Made by a program: the position numbers and the translations under genes. The notes beneath the pieces are model-generated. The model was not told where the DNA came from and did not search any database. It saw nothing but the letters and a program-made list of their open reading frames with translations. Source: an uncultured Bacteroidales bacterium (GTDB taxonomy: Bacteria > Bacteroidota > Bacteroidia > Bacteroidales > Paludibacteraceae). From it: a stretch of 64,000 nucleotides of DNA. This document shows, one piece after another, positions 1-8,975 of the stretch. The number at the start of each line of letters is the position of its first letter. Position 1 is the stretch's first letter. The stretch lies in the NCBI GenBank assembly GCA_900316125.1, contig ONBO01000004.1, positions 25,862 through 89,861 on the forward strand, given 5' to 3'.

Positions 1-1
1 T

Positions 2-85
2 GTGTTCTTCAAGCCAGAGCTTAAGGTGGGTGAGTCATTCCACATAGGCGGATGGATTAATGAGACAGTTCGCTGCCGCGACTAA
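2..85 (+). CDS. C-terminal end of an unidentified protein (partial)
   Basis: Only the last 27 codons lie in the window, ending at the TAA at 83-85. The reading frame is open from base 2 and the tail ends in ETVRCRD. It sits 6 bases before the start of the LptC-like gene on the same strand, so the two are probably co-transcribed. Too little is visible to name a family. Confidence 0.5.
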   Translation: MFFKPELKVGESFHIGGWINETVRCRD

Positions 86-91
86 TAAGAT

Positions 92-673
92 TTGTATAGA
101 ATACAGAAATATAACTTTACTTGCATAACAGCCGCTATCCTTGCGGTTGTTATGCTTTGTTTTGTCTCCTGTAAAGGCAAGGTGGCGTCAAATGAATCAC
201 TGGTGCAGTCAAGAGACTCCATCCCTGGTCTTCATGCTTGGGATGTGTCAACAGTCATCTCAGACTCCGGCATAACCCGTTTCCGCCTCAACACCCCTGA
301 GTGGGTTATCTATGACAAGCCAGCGGACCCATACTGGCACTTCCCCAAAGGGCTTCACTTTGACCGTTTTGATGAGAATCTTGATGTCTTTGCAAGTGTT
401 GACGCAGACTCAGCCTTCTACTACAACCAAAAGGAGTTCTGGGTGCTTATTGGTAATGTAAAGTCCATGAATCTTGACGGGGAGCGTTTTGAAACAGACC
501 TGCTTTATGTGGACCGTAAGGCGGACCGTATATACACTGACCACAAGATGAAGATAACCCAGAGTGACAAGATAATAAACGGTGTGGGCTTTGAGTCAAA
601 CCAGCGCCTTTCCAAGTACACGATTCTTAACCCTACAGGTATCATACCTATTGATGAAGAGGAGCAAGAATGA
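92..673 (+). CDS. lptC: LptC-like LPS export lipoprotein
   Basis: A 193-residue lipoprotein. A hydrophobic signal stretch ends in a lipobox (CFVSC, acylated Cys at about residue 27), followed by an all-beta domain with the LptC/OstA-type pattern of disease-free, aspartate-rich strands (residues about 45-180). In the family, LptC anchors the LPS transport bridge at the inner membrane and hands lipid A to LptA. The start is a TTG at 92, the only start that keeps the whole signal peptide, because an in-frame stop lies just upstream at 86-88. The stop overlaps the next start by 4 bases (ATGA), so translation is probably coupled to the CorC-like gene. Lipoprotein LptC versions are normal in Bacteroidota. 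Family call is good; function is inferred. Confidence 0.75.
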   Translation: MYRIQKYNFTCITAAILAVVMLCFVSCKGKVASNESLVQSRDSIPGLHAWDVSTVISDSGITRFRLNTPEWVIYDKPADPYWHFPKGLHFDRFDENLDVFASVDADSAFYYNQKEFWVLIGNVKSMNLDGERFETDLLYVDRKADRIYTDHKMKITQSDKIINGVGFESNQRLSKYTILNPTGIIPIDEEEQE

Positions 674-1920
674 CAACGGCCACAGTTTTCATATTAATAG
701 CAATTATCTTCTCCGCCTTCTTTTCAGGCATGGAGATAGCTTTCCTTTCCGCCAGCAAGCTCCGTCTGGAGATTGACCGTCAGAATCATGAGTTTGTGGC
801 GCCTATTATTGACATATACTATTCCCACCCCGATAGGTACATCTCCACCATCCTTGTGGGAAATAACATAGCGCTTGTAGTCTATGGTATTCTCTTTGCA
901 AATCTGCTGGACCCTTACCTGGCTCCGCATTTTAGTGAGGGAGTTACACTGCTGATTCAGACCCTTATATCCACCCTCATAATATTGGTGGCGGGGGAGT
1001 TTGTGCCTAAGATGCTCTTTAAGAGCATGCCAAACTTCTGGATGAACACCATGTCTGTGCCGCTCTTCTTCTTCTACATACTTCTTTACCCTATATCAAT
1101 GTTCATGTCGTGGCTCTCTAAATCAATAATGAGGCTTTTTGGCGTAAAGATAAAGAGTGAAGAGGCCACAATGCTGGGCCGTGTTGACCTTGACTACTTT
1201 ATTCAGGAGTCATCAGAGGCTGCCGGCGCCGATGAGAAGGTGGACAAGGAGGTTCAGATATTCCAAAACGCTCTTGACTTCTCAAAGGTTAAGCTGCGTG
1301 ACTGCATGGTGCCGCGTACAGAGATAGAGGCTGTGGCGTTTGATGATGACATAGATGAGCTTACCAAGGTTTTCTGTGAGTCAGGCCGTTCCAAGGTGAT
1401 GGTCTATAAAGAGAGCATTGACAATATAATAGGGTATGTCCATACCATAGAGATGTTCAAACGCCCGCAGAAGTGGCAGGACCGTATAATCCTTGCCCCT
1501 ATTGTGCCTGAGACCATGGCTGCCAACCGCCTTATGAACCTTATGCTGCTCAAGAAGAAGAGCATGGCTGTGGTGGTTGACGAGTTTGGCGGGACATCGG
1601 GTATAGTAACTCTTGAGGATATTGTAGAGGAGATTTTTGGAGAGATAGAGGATGAGCATGACACACAGGATTACGTGGATAAAAAGCTTTCCGAGCGTGA
1701 GTATCTGCTCTCTGGCAGGCTTGAGGTTGATGTCCTCAATGAAAAGTATGACTGGAAGCTGCCGCTCAGTGATGAGTATCAGACACTGGCCGGACTTGTG
1801 CTCTACACATATCAGGGTATACCTGCGGAAGGGGAGGAGATAACCCTGCCTGGGTACATTCTCAAGATAGTTAAGGCCACTCAGAACAAACTTGAGCTTA
1901 TCAAACTCACTGTGATGTAA
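670..1920 (+). CDS. CorC/HlyC-family (CNNM) membrane protein with DUF21 and CBS domains
   Basis: 416 residues. An N-terminal DUF21 domain with four hydrophobic segments (about 3-28, 58-80, 95-117, 130-150) is followed by a CBS pair (about 205-330, opening with DCMVPRTEIEAV) and a C-terminal CorC/HlyC transporter-associated domain (about 345-416). This is the full architecture of the family often annotated as hemolysin or magnesium/cobalt efflux protein; it is not a real hemolysin. CBS domains usually bind adenine nucleotides and gate transport. Overlaps lptC by 4 bases. The gliding protein GldE belongs to the same broad family, but nothing here supports gliding motility. Confidence 0.85.
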   Translation: MTTATVFILIAIIFSAFFSGMEIAFLSASKLRLEIDRQNHEFVAPIIDIYYSHPDRYISTILVGNNIALVVYGILFANLLDPYLAPHFSEGVTLLIQTLISTLIILVAGEFVPKMLFKSMPNFWMNTMSVPLFFFYILLYPISMFMSWLSKSIMRLFGVKIKSEEATMLGRVDLDYFIQESSEAAGADEKVDKEVQIFQNALDFSKVKLRDCMVPRTEIEAVAFDDDIDELTKVFCESGRSKVMVYKESIDNIIGYVHTIEMFKRPQKWQDRIILAPIVPETMAANRLMNLMLLKKKSMAVVVDEFGGTSGIVTLEDIVEEIFGEIEDEHDTQDYVDKKLSEREYLLSGRLEVDVLNEKYDWKLPLSDEYQTLAGLVLYTYQGIPAEGEEITLPGYILKIVKATQNKLELIKLTVM

Positions 1921-1961
1921 AAACTTTTAAATTTAAGGAGATATTATATTGAATTTTTTTG

Positions 1962-1969
1962 TATCTTCG
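1962..1969 (+). promoter_or_regulatory. Possible -7 box upstream of the PpiD-like gene
   Basis: TATCTTCG is one base off the Bacteroidota -7 consensus TAnnTTTG and lies 36 bases before the start codon at 2006. No clear TTTG -33 element is seen at 19-21 bases upstream, so support is modest. Confidence 0.35.
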
Positions 1970-2005
1970 CACCCTATATTGAAAAACCAAATAAAAAGAT
2001 AATAT

Positions 2006-4075
2006 ATGGCAACTTTAGAGAGAATCAGACAAAAAGGTTTGCTGCTGTCAATAGTGATTGGCGTGGCTATGCTTTTGTTTATTGTGGGTATGGTTGATTT
2101 CAACTCCATCTTTGGCGCATCACGTCAGAACGTGGCTGAGGTTGACGGTAAGGAGATCAACATAGCTGAATTTGAAAAACGTATTGATGAGATGACTGCA
2201 TTCTACAAGTTTGAGATGGGCCAGAACAGCCTGCCAGACCAGTATGTAGAGCAGATCAGACAGTCTGTATGGACATCATTCCTTAAGGAGCGCATCCTTG
2301 GTGAGCAGTGTGAGAAACTTGGCATCGTGGTAACAGACCAGGAGGTGGCTGACAACCTTACAGGAAACAACCCTCATCCTATGATGAGCCAGTTGCGTAT
2401 GTTCTATAACTCTGAGAAGGGTGGTTTTGACAAGGCTGTCCTCTATCAGATGCTTGACGCAGTAAATGATGACCCTGACAGTGATATTGCCAAGTATTGG
2501 TCATTTGTACAGCGTTCAGTGCGTGAGCAGCTTCTTGAGGAGAAGTACAATGCTCTTATCGGCGCCTCTTTCAATATGAACAACATTGACGCCAAATACT
2601 CATTTGACGCTTCAAGAAAGGCTGACATATCTTTCACAAACACACCTTTCTCTACAATTGCTGACTCCACTGTCACAGTTTCTACCAAAGACCAGAAGGC
2701 ATACTATAAGGAGCACAAGAATAGCTACCTTAGAGATAAGGAGACTCGCACTATTGATTACATTGCATTTAACATAGTACCTTCACAGAATGACTATGAT
2801 GATGTAAAGGCTTGGATTGAGGACCTCAAGAATGAGTTCTTCACCAGCAGTGACTTTATTGCTGTATGCAACCAGAATTCAGATGAGTCTTACTCTGACG
2901 TTGCTACAAGCAAGGCTGCCACAGATGCTGACCTTGCAGACTTTGCATTCAGCGGCAAGAAGGATGACACCTTTGGCCCACAGCTCTTTGGCAATACATA
3001 CAAGATGGCAAGAATAGTTGAGACTGGCATTATGGCTTCTGACTCTGCTAAAGTTCGCCACATACTTGTTATGGAGTCTTCTGCTGAGAAGACTGAGCAG
3101 GTTGCTGACAGCGTTTTGAAGGTTCTCGCCTCTGGGGCTGAATTTGATGCTGTTGCCAAGTCTGTTTCTAAGGCCGGTACTGCAGCCGCAGGCGGTGAGC
3201 TTGGCTGGCTGAAGGATGGTGACTATGACAAGGAGTTCTCTTCTGCTTGCATCAACGCTACAGTTGGCAAGCCATTCAAACTCCCTATGGGTAGCGCCAT
3301 TCAGATTATTGAGGTTACAGAGAAGACAAAGCCAGTGGCTAAGGTTAAACTCTGCGTGCTGAAGCGTGAGGTTAACGCAAGCTCTCAAACATTCGCAGCA
3401 GTATTTAATGAGGCTGGCCAGTATATGGCACAGAATAATACCCTTGACAAGTTTGAGGCAAACGCTGACGCTTCAAAGGGCCAGTTCCTGCGTTCTTACA
3501 CCGTATCTATTGCAGACAGCAGAATTGCAGACCTTAAGGATTCAAGACAGATTGTACGCTGGGCGTTTGATAACAAGAGTGGTGATGTTGCTGACAAGGT
3601 GTTTGAGTGTGGTGACAAATTTGTAGTAGCTGCTCTCAAGAGCGTTGCAGAGGAGGGTTATCCTGAGCTTTCTGAGATTTCAGACCAGATTACTTCAGAG
3701 GTGAAGAAAGAGAAGAAGGCTGAGATTATAATGGCTGACCTTAATAACAAACTCCAGTCTGGTGACCTGGCCTCTACAGGTACTATTAACGGTGCTGAAG
3801 GTGTATCACAGAATTCACAGTATGTAAATGGTATAGGTGTGGAGCCTGCACTCTTTGCAACTGTTGCCGCCATGACACCAGAGAGCAAGCCTGCAGTGGT
3901 TAAGGGCTCTAACAGTGTATATGCAGTTAAGGTTAACTCAGTTTCTCCAGAGGGAACATTTGACGCTGACTCTGAAATTAAGAATCTTGAGAACCGCCGC
4001 CCATACAGATTCATGGTTTACAAGAGCCTTGAAGAGGGTGCTAATATAAAGGATAACAGAATTACATTCTATTAA
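2006..4075 (+). CDS. PpiD/SurA-like peptidyl-prolyl isomerase, membrane-anchored foldase
   Basis: 689 residues. One transmembrane helix near the N-terminus (about 13-33) anchors a large periplasmic part: a SurA_N-like helical chaperone region (about 40-250), a parvulin domain at about 347-440 (starts VRHILV, includes the GGELGW motif), and a long C-terminal helical region. In the family these proteins assist folding of envelope proteins at the translocon exit. The Bacteroidota version is longer than E. coli PpiD and carries extra inserted sequence. Its own -7-like box and the terminator at 4100-4139 suggest a single-gene transcript. Sits next to envelope genes (lptC, corC-like), in line with an envelope role. 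Confidence 0.85.
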   Translation: MATLERIRQKGLLLSIVIGVAMLLFIVGMVDFNSIFGASRQNVAEVDGKEINIAEFEKRIDEMTAFYKFEMGQNSLPDQYVEQIRQSVWTSFLKERILGEQCEKLGIVVTDQEVADNLTGNNPHPMMSQLRMFYNSEKGGFDKAVLYQMLDAVNDDPDSDIAKYWSFVQRSVREQLLEEKYNALIGASFNMNNIDAKYSFDASRKADISFTNTPFSTIADSTVTVSTKDQKAYYKEHKNSYLRDKETRTIDYIAFNIVPSQNDYDDVKAWIEDLKNEFFTSSDFIAVCNQNSDESYSDVATSKAATDADLADFAFSGKKDDTFGPQLFGNTYKMARIVETGIMASDSAKVRHILVMESSAEKTEQVADSVLKVLASGAEFDAVAKSVSKAGTAAAGGELGWLKDGDYDKEFSSACINATVGKPFKLPMGSAIQIIEVTEKTKPVAKVKLCVLKREVNASSQTFAAVFNEAGQYMAQNNTLDKFEANADASKGQFLRSYTVSIADSRIADLKDSRQIVRWAFDNKSGDVADKVFECGDKFVVAALKSVAEEGYPELSEISDQITSEVKKEKKAEIIMADLNNKLQSGDLASTGTINGAEGVSQNSQYVNGIGVEPALFATVAAMTPESKPAVVKGSNSVYAVKVNSVSPEGTFDADSEIKNLENRRPYRFMVYKSLEEGANIKDNRITFY

Positions 4076-4099
4076 TAGATAATATTCCCCTTAATAAAA

Positions 4100-4139
4100 G
4101 GGTGATTAAGGAGTCCCTCTCTTTAATCATCCTTTTTTT
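4100..4139 (+). terminator. Rho-independent terminator after the PpiD-like gene
   Basis: A stem formed by GGGTGATTAA and its near-perfect complement TTTAATCATCC is followed directly by seven T. It lies 25 bases after the stop codon. Confidence 0.8.
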
Positions 4140-4159
4140 ATGAATTATAATATTTACTT

Positions 4160-6475
4160 ATGGAGTCTCTAAATGAAAGTCAGAAGAGTGCGGTGATGTA
4201 CAATGAAGGGCCGTCACTCGTGGTGGCTGGTGCAGGGTCTGGCAAGACCCGTGTGCTTACCTACAAGGTGGCGTACCTCATATCGCTCGGCTTGAAACCC
4301 TATAACATCCTTGCCATAACCTTTACAAATAAGGCTGCCAGGGAGATGAAGGAGCGTATTGCCTCAATGATAGATGAGGATACCGCGCGCCGCCTGAGCA
4401 TGGGAACTTTCCACTCCATATTTATGCGTATACTTAGAACAGAGGCTGAGGCTGCTGGTCTTAATAAAGATTTCACCATTGTTGACGCTGATGACTCCAA
4501 GAAAATAATAAAGGATATTGTCAAGGAGATGAAACTTGATGATAAGACCTACAAGGCAGCCACAGTGGCGGGCCGTATTTCCAAGGCCAAGAACGCTCTT
4601 GTAACTGCAGCAGAGTATGCGTCGTCAAAGATGAGGAACAATGACGTGGCCTCCCGTATGCCTGAGGTTTACAGAATATACGAGGAGTATACACGCCGCC
4701 TCAAATCATCAAACTCCATAGATTTTGATGATATGCTTCTTAATACCCAGAGGCTCTTTGCTTCCCACCCTGAAGTGCTTGAAAAGTATCAGAACCGCTT
4801 TCAGTTTATTTTGGTTGACGAGTATCAGGATACAAACTTTGCGCAGTATGTAATTATAAAGCAACTGGCGGAGAAACACCACCGAGTTTGCGTGGTGGGT
4901 GATGACGCCCAGAGTATCTACGCCTTCCGCGGGGCTAACATTGAAAACATTCTGCAGTTCACCCGTAACTATCCTGAGGCTAAAGTCTTCAAACTGGAGC
5001 AGAACTACCGTTCCACACAGAACATAGTATCGGCGGCTAACTCTTTGATTGACAAAAACCTGCATCAGATAAAAAAGACCGTGTTCTCAGAGAATGAAGT
5101 GGGAGAGAAGGTGGAGGTAGTGGAGACATCCAGTGACCGTGAGGAGGCGTCAATGGTATGCTCCAAACTCAAGATGCTCAAAAACCGCATAGGTGGTGAC
5201 TGGAATGACAGTGCGGTGCTTTATCGTGTGAACTCACAGTCACGTGTTATAGAGGAGGCCATGCTCAAGAGCAACATTCCGTATGTTATTTACGGCGGCC
5301 ACTCTTTCTACCAGAGGGCTGAGATCAAGGATGTGGTGGCCTATCTGAAACTTATTGTAAATGAGGCGGATGAGATATCTTTAACCAGAGTGATAAACAA
5401 GCCTGCACGTGGCATTGGAGGTACTACCGTAGCCCGTGTGGCGGAGCGTGCCCATGCGCTTGATGTGCCTATGTTCAGTGTAGTGGAGTCTCCTCTCCAG
5501 TATAACCTCGATGTGAACTCCGGCACGGCAAAGAAACTCACAGCGTTTGCCCAGATGATACGTGAGTTCCAGGCTGTAAGGCGTGAAAAAGATGCGTATG
5601 AGACCGCTGATTATGTGGTTAAGCAGAGCGGCATACTTGCCGCACTTGACGCAGACAGCAAGGAGGAGTTAGAGAGCAAGAAAGAGAACGTATTTGAGCT
5701 CCTAAATGGTGTAAAGCAGTTTGTGGAGGAGGAGCGTGAAGAGGGCAGGGAGAATGCTGACCTGCTTGACTACCTTAACAATATCGCCCTTCTTACAGAC
5801 GCTGATGCAGACGGCACTGATGACGCTTCACGCGTGCGCCTTATGACCATACACGCCGCCAAGGGTCTTGAGTTCAAGAATGTGTTTGTGGTTGGTCTTG
5901 AAGAGGGGTTGTTCCCAGGTTCGGCCGCCATGACAGATAATACAGAACTGGAGGAGGAGCGCCGCCTGCTCTATGTGGCCATAACCAGAGCCATGCGTTA
6001 CTGTGTGCTCAGCTATGCCGGCAGTCGTTTCCATAATGGCAAGATGGAGTATTTCTCCAAGAGCCGCTTCATAAATGATATTGACCATAAGTATCTGAAT
6101 ATTAAATCTTCAGGCTTTGGACGCTCTTTTGATTTCTCAAAGCAGGATGAATCGTTCTTCTCTCGGTTCCGCCAGCCTTCACAGCAGCAGTCAAGGCCGT
6201 TCTCAGCGCCCAGACCTGCGGCAACTTCAACCAGCACTCCGTTAAGCGGGCTGACCAGGCTAACACATATCGTGGCCAGTAACACGCCGCCGCAGTCAAA
6301 TGTCTCATCAGGAGCACTCCGTCCAGGCGTTAAGATACAGCATGAGAAGTTTGGAACGGGCCGTGTGGCGGAGGTGAGCGGCACAGGTACAGACACAAGA
6401 GTCACTATAGATTTTGAATATGTGGGGCGCAAGGTTTTACTACTTAAATACGCTAAAATCACAATAATAGGCTAA
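4160..6475 (+). CDS. UvrD/PcrA/Rep-type superfamily 1 DNA helicase
   Basis: 771 residues, the usual length. All SF1A motifs are visible: Walker A GAGSGKT near residue 25, motif II DEYQDTN near 219, motif III DDAQSIYAFRGA, motif IV QNYRST near 280, motif V TIHAAKGLEF near 565 and motif VI YVAITRA near 605. The C-terminus (about 720-771) is the Tudor-like segment seen in PcrA (HEKFGTGRV ... IDFEYVGRKVLLLKYA), which in PcrA contacts RNA polymerase. Unwinds DNA in repair and replication. Starts 20 bases after the terminator of the previous gene; no clear promoter was found. Whether it corresponds to UvrD, PcrA or Rep cannot be settled from sequence alone. Confidence 0.93.
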   Translation: MESLNESQKSAVMYNEGPSLVVAGAGSGKTRVLTYKVAYLISLGLKPYNILAITFTNKAAREMKERIASMIDEDTARRLSMGTFHSIFMRILRTEAEAAGLNKDFTIVDADDSKKIIKDIVKEMKLDDKTYKAATVAGRISKAKNALVTAAEYASSKMRNNDVASRMPEVYRIYEEYTRRLKSSNSIDFDDMLLNTQRLFASHPEVLEKYQNRFQFILVDEYQDTNFAQYVIIKQLAEKHHRVCVVGDDAQSIYAFRGANIENILQFTRNYPEAKVFKLEQNYRSTQNIVSAANSLIDKNLHQIKKTVFSENEVGEKVEVVETSSDREEASMVCSKLKMLKNRIGGDWNDSAVLYRVNSQSRVIEEAMLKSNIPYVIYGGHSFYQRAEIKDVVAYLKLIVNEADEISLTRVINKPARGIGGTTVARVAERAHALDVPMFSVVESPLQYNLDVNSGTAKKLTAFAQMIREFQAVRREKDAYETADYVVKQSGILAALDADSKEELESKKENVFELLNGVKQFVEEEREEGRENADLLDYLNNIALLTDADADGTDDASRVRLMTIHAAKGLEFKNVFVVGLEEGLFPGSAAMTDNTELEEERRLLYVAITRAMRYCVLSYAGSRFHNGKMEYFSKSRFINDIDHKYLNIKSSGFGRSFDFSKQDESFFSRFRQPSQQQSRPFSAPRPAATSTSTPLSGLTRLTHIVASNTPPQSNVSSGALRPGVKIQHEKFGTGRVAEVSGTGTDTRVTIDFEYVGRKVLLLKYAKITIIG

Positions 6476-6493
6476 TTTTTCAGTTATAGTTTT

Positions 6494-8932
6494 GTGAAGC
6501 TCCGTACTCTTATATTTGCAATGTTAGTGCTCATTCCATCCGCCACGCTTATGGCGGCAGGCAATGGCAAGGCAGACTATATCATCTGGGGCTTTGTAAG
6601 AGACAATGAGGGCAATCTGCTCCCTCACGCCGATGTCTACTCTTCAGACAAACTTTACCAAACCATGTCAGATGAGCAGGGGCGTTACAAACTTATCATC
6701 CCCCGTGACTCTGTCACCATAGTCTACTCCTATGTGGGCTTTCAGACCTACTCAAACCACTTCAGACGTTACGCAAATGTTAAGCTTACAGTCCGCCATG
6801 ACGTAATGTTTGAACCAGAGATAACAGAGATTGAAGATGTCACAGTGCTTGGCTCAGTGGTGCAGTACACTACAGCGGAAAGGGTTAATATTAGCACCTT
6901 AAACGTTACGCCAAGTGCGGCGGGAGGCGGTATTGAGGGGCTTGTAAAGACATTCCAGGGTGTAAGTTCCACAAACGAGCTCTCATCACAGTACAGTGTG
7001 CGAGGTGGCAGTTATGATGAAAACAGCGTGTACGTGAACGGTATAGAGGTGTACCGCCCCTATCTGGTGCGCACAGGCGAGCAGGAAGGTCTTAGTTTTG
7101 TGAACCCGGATTTGGTGGGGGAGGTGAACTTCTCAGCCGGAGGCTTTGACGCCCGCTACGGCGATAAGCTCTCATCAGTGCTTGACATTAAATATCGCAA
7201 GCCTAAGAAATTTGAGGCAGGCGTTATGGGAAACCTCTACGGAGCCACAGGCTACATAGGCCAGAGCACCAGCAAGTTCAGTCAGCTGCACGGCATACGC
7301 TACAAGAATAACGCCCTTATGCTCAAGACCATGCCTACGCAGGCAGAGTATAACCCAAACTTCATTGACTACCAGACATATATCACATACAGACCCATAG
7401 AGCCTGTTGAAATCTCCTTCCTCGGAAACTTCTCACAGAACATATACAATTTCAAGCCGCAGACACGTAGCACCACATTCGGCCCTTTAGGCATGATGAA
7501 AAACTTCACGGTATACTTCTCAGGGCAGGAGCAGGATTTGTTCAGGACCATATTTGGTGCCTTCAGTGTAAAATACTCCCCAACCAAGAGAACAGACCTT
7601 AACTGGACTGTGTCAGTCTTCAACACAGAGGAGCACGTTACATACGATATTGAAGGAGAGTACTGGCTCAGCGATGTGGTAGATAACAGCGGCACCACCG
7701 GCGATGTCACCGGCGTAGGAAACTATTATGAGCATGCGCGTAACCGTATGTCATCGCTAGTAATAAGGGCGCAGCATGACGGAGCCTTCAAAATAACACC
7801 AGAGAACACACTTACATGGGGCTTTGGGGCTGCATCGGAGTTTGTGAATGAAAAAACAAAGGAGTGGGAGATGCGTGACTCCAGCGGCTACTCCATACCA
7901 TATACGCCCAAGGAGACAAACCTCTACTACAGCCTCACCTCAAACAATGAACTTAACGCCACAAGAACCTACGCCTACATTCAGGACTCGCACCGCTGGG
8001 ATTTCCAAAAGGGTGGTGTGCTTGCCCTCACAGCCGGTGTAAGGGCGAACTACTGGGGCTTTAATAATGAGTTCACGGCAAGCCCGCGCGTAAGCCTCGC
8101 ATATTTTCCTGATATAAAACCAGATATACGTTTCCGTCTTGCATCTGGAATGTACTATCAGCAGCCTTCTTACAAGGAGATAAAAGATACTGTTAGTGTT
8201 AACGGTAACCTGCAGTACTACCTTAACCATGATATAAGGTCACAGCGCTCCATTCAGGTGGTGTTTGGTATGGACTACTTCTACCATTTCATGCGCCATC
8301 CCTTCAAACTCACGTTTGAGGCGTACTATAAGAACCTGACCAATATAATCACCTATAACCTTGATAATGTGAGTGTAAGGTACACTGGTAAGAATAATGC
8401 CCACGGCTACGTGGCAGGTTTTGACGTGAAACTGTTTGGTGAGTTTGTACCTGGTGCGGATTCTTGGATATCATTCTCCATGATGCGTGCCATGGAAGAT
8501 GTGGATGGTGACGGTCACGGCTACATACCACGCCCCACAGACCAGCTCTTCAATATCTCCATATTCTTCCAAGATTACATACCACGTCTGCCACAGTACA
8601 GAATACACCTGCTTATGAGTTTTGCCCAAGGCTTCCCCACAGGACCATCCCGTGGCACCAGATATGAGGCCTCACGCTTCCGTGCTCCTACATACAGGCG
8701 TGTGGATTTAGGCTTCTCCCGCGTGTGTGAGAAGGGTAAGGATGCATGGATGGGCAAGGGCTTCTTCAAACCCTTCCAGAGGATAATAATAACCTTGGAG
8801 TGTCTGAACCTTTTCGGCTTCAATAATGTGAACTCTTACTATTGGGTGACAGATATCTACAATAACCAATACGGCGTTCCTAACTACCTCACAGGCCGTC
8901 AGTTTAACTTTAAATTAAGGATGGATTTCTAA
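6494..8932 (+). CDS. TonB-dependent outer-membrane receptor with N-terminal carboxypeptidase-regulatory-like domain
   Basis: 812 residues. A signal peptide (about 1-22), a CarboxypepD_reg-like beta domain (about 30-115, GFVRDNEGNLLPHADVYS), a plug domain (about 125-235, including SVRGGSYDENSVYVNG) and a long aromatic-rich beta-barrel to a C-terminal FKLRMDF with terminal Phe. Takes up an unknown ligand across the outer membrane with TonB energy. It has no SusD partner, unlike polysaccharide-utilization receptors, so substrate is open. The start is a GTG at 6494; it is the only start that gives a good signal peptide. Starts 18 bases after the helicase. Confidence 0.9.
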   Translation: MKLRTLIFAMLVLIPSATLMAAGNGKADYIIWGFVRDNEGNLLPHADVYSSDKLYQTMSDEQGRYKLIIPRDSVTIVYSYVGFQTYSNHFRRYANVKLTVRHDVMFEPEITEIEDVTVLGSVVQYTTAERVNISTLNVTPSAAGGGIEGLVKTFQGVSSTNELSSQYSVRGGSYDENSVYVNGIEVYRPYLVRTGEQEGLSFVNPDLVGEVNFSAGGFDARYGDKLSSVLDIKYRKPKKFEAGVMGNLYGATGYIGQSTSKFSQLHGIRYKNNALMLKTMPTQAEYNPNFIDYQTYITYRPIEPVEISFLGNFSQNIYNFKPQTRSTTFGPLGMMKNFTVYFSGQEQDLFRTIFGAFSVKYSPTKRTDLNWTVSVFNTEEHVTYDIEGEYWLSDVVDNSGTTGDVTGVGNYYEHARNRMSSLVIRAQHDGAFKITPENTLTWGFGAASEFVNEKTKEWEMRDSSGYSIPYTPKETNLYYSLTSNNELNATRTYAYIQDSHRWDFQKGGVLALTAGVRANYWGFNNEFTASPRVSLAYFPDIKPDIRFRLASGMYYQQPSYKEIKDTVSVNGNLQYYLNHDIRSQRSIQVVFGMDYFYHFMRHPFKLTFEAYYKNLTNIITYNLDNVSVRYTGKNNAHGYVAGFDVKLFGEFVPGADSWISFSMMRAMEDVDGDGHGYIPRPTDQLFNISIFFQDYIPRLPQYRIHLLMSFAQGFPTGPSRGTRYEASRFRAPTYRRVDLGFSRVCEKGKDAWMGKGFFKPFQRIIITLECLNLFGFNNVNSYYWVTDIYNNQYGVPNYLTGRQFNFKLRMDF

Positions 8933-8946
8933 TTGAAAATTTTTAT

Positions 8947-8954
8947 TAACTTTG
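8947..8954 (+). promoter_or_regulatory. -7 box of the M48 protease promoter
   Basis: TAACTTTG matches TAnnTTTG exactly and lies 21 bases before the start at 8976. The -33 element is not clear. Confidence 0.5.
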
Positions 8955-8975
8955 CGCTCATCTTAAAGAATAATC

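Noticed and set aside
2879..3388. Minus-strand frame of 169 codons opposite the PpiD-like gene
   Set aside because: Antisense shadow without family or promoter.
6013..6462. Minus-strand frame opposite the helicase C-terminus
   Set aside because: Shadow of the helicase; no independent evidence.
6487..6494. TAGTTTTG box at the TonB receptor start
   Set aside because: It overlaps the GTG start codon and has no -33 element; the gene is 18 bases after the helicase and may be read through.
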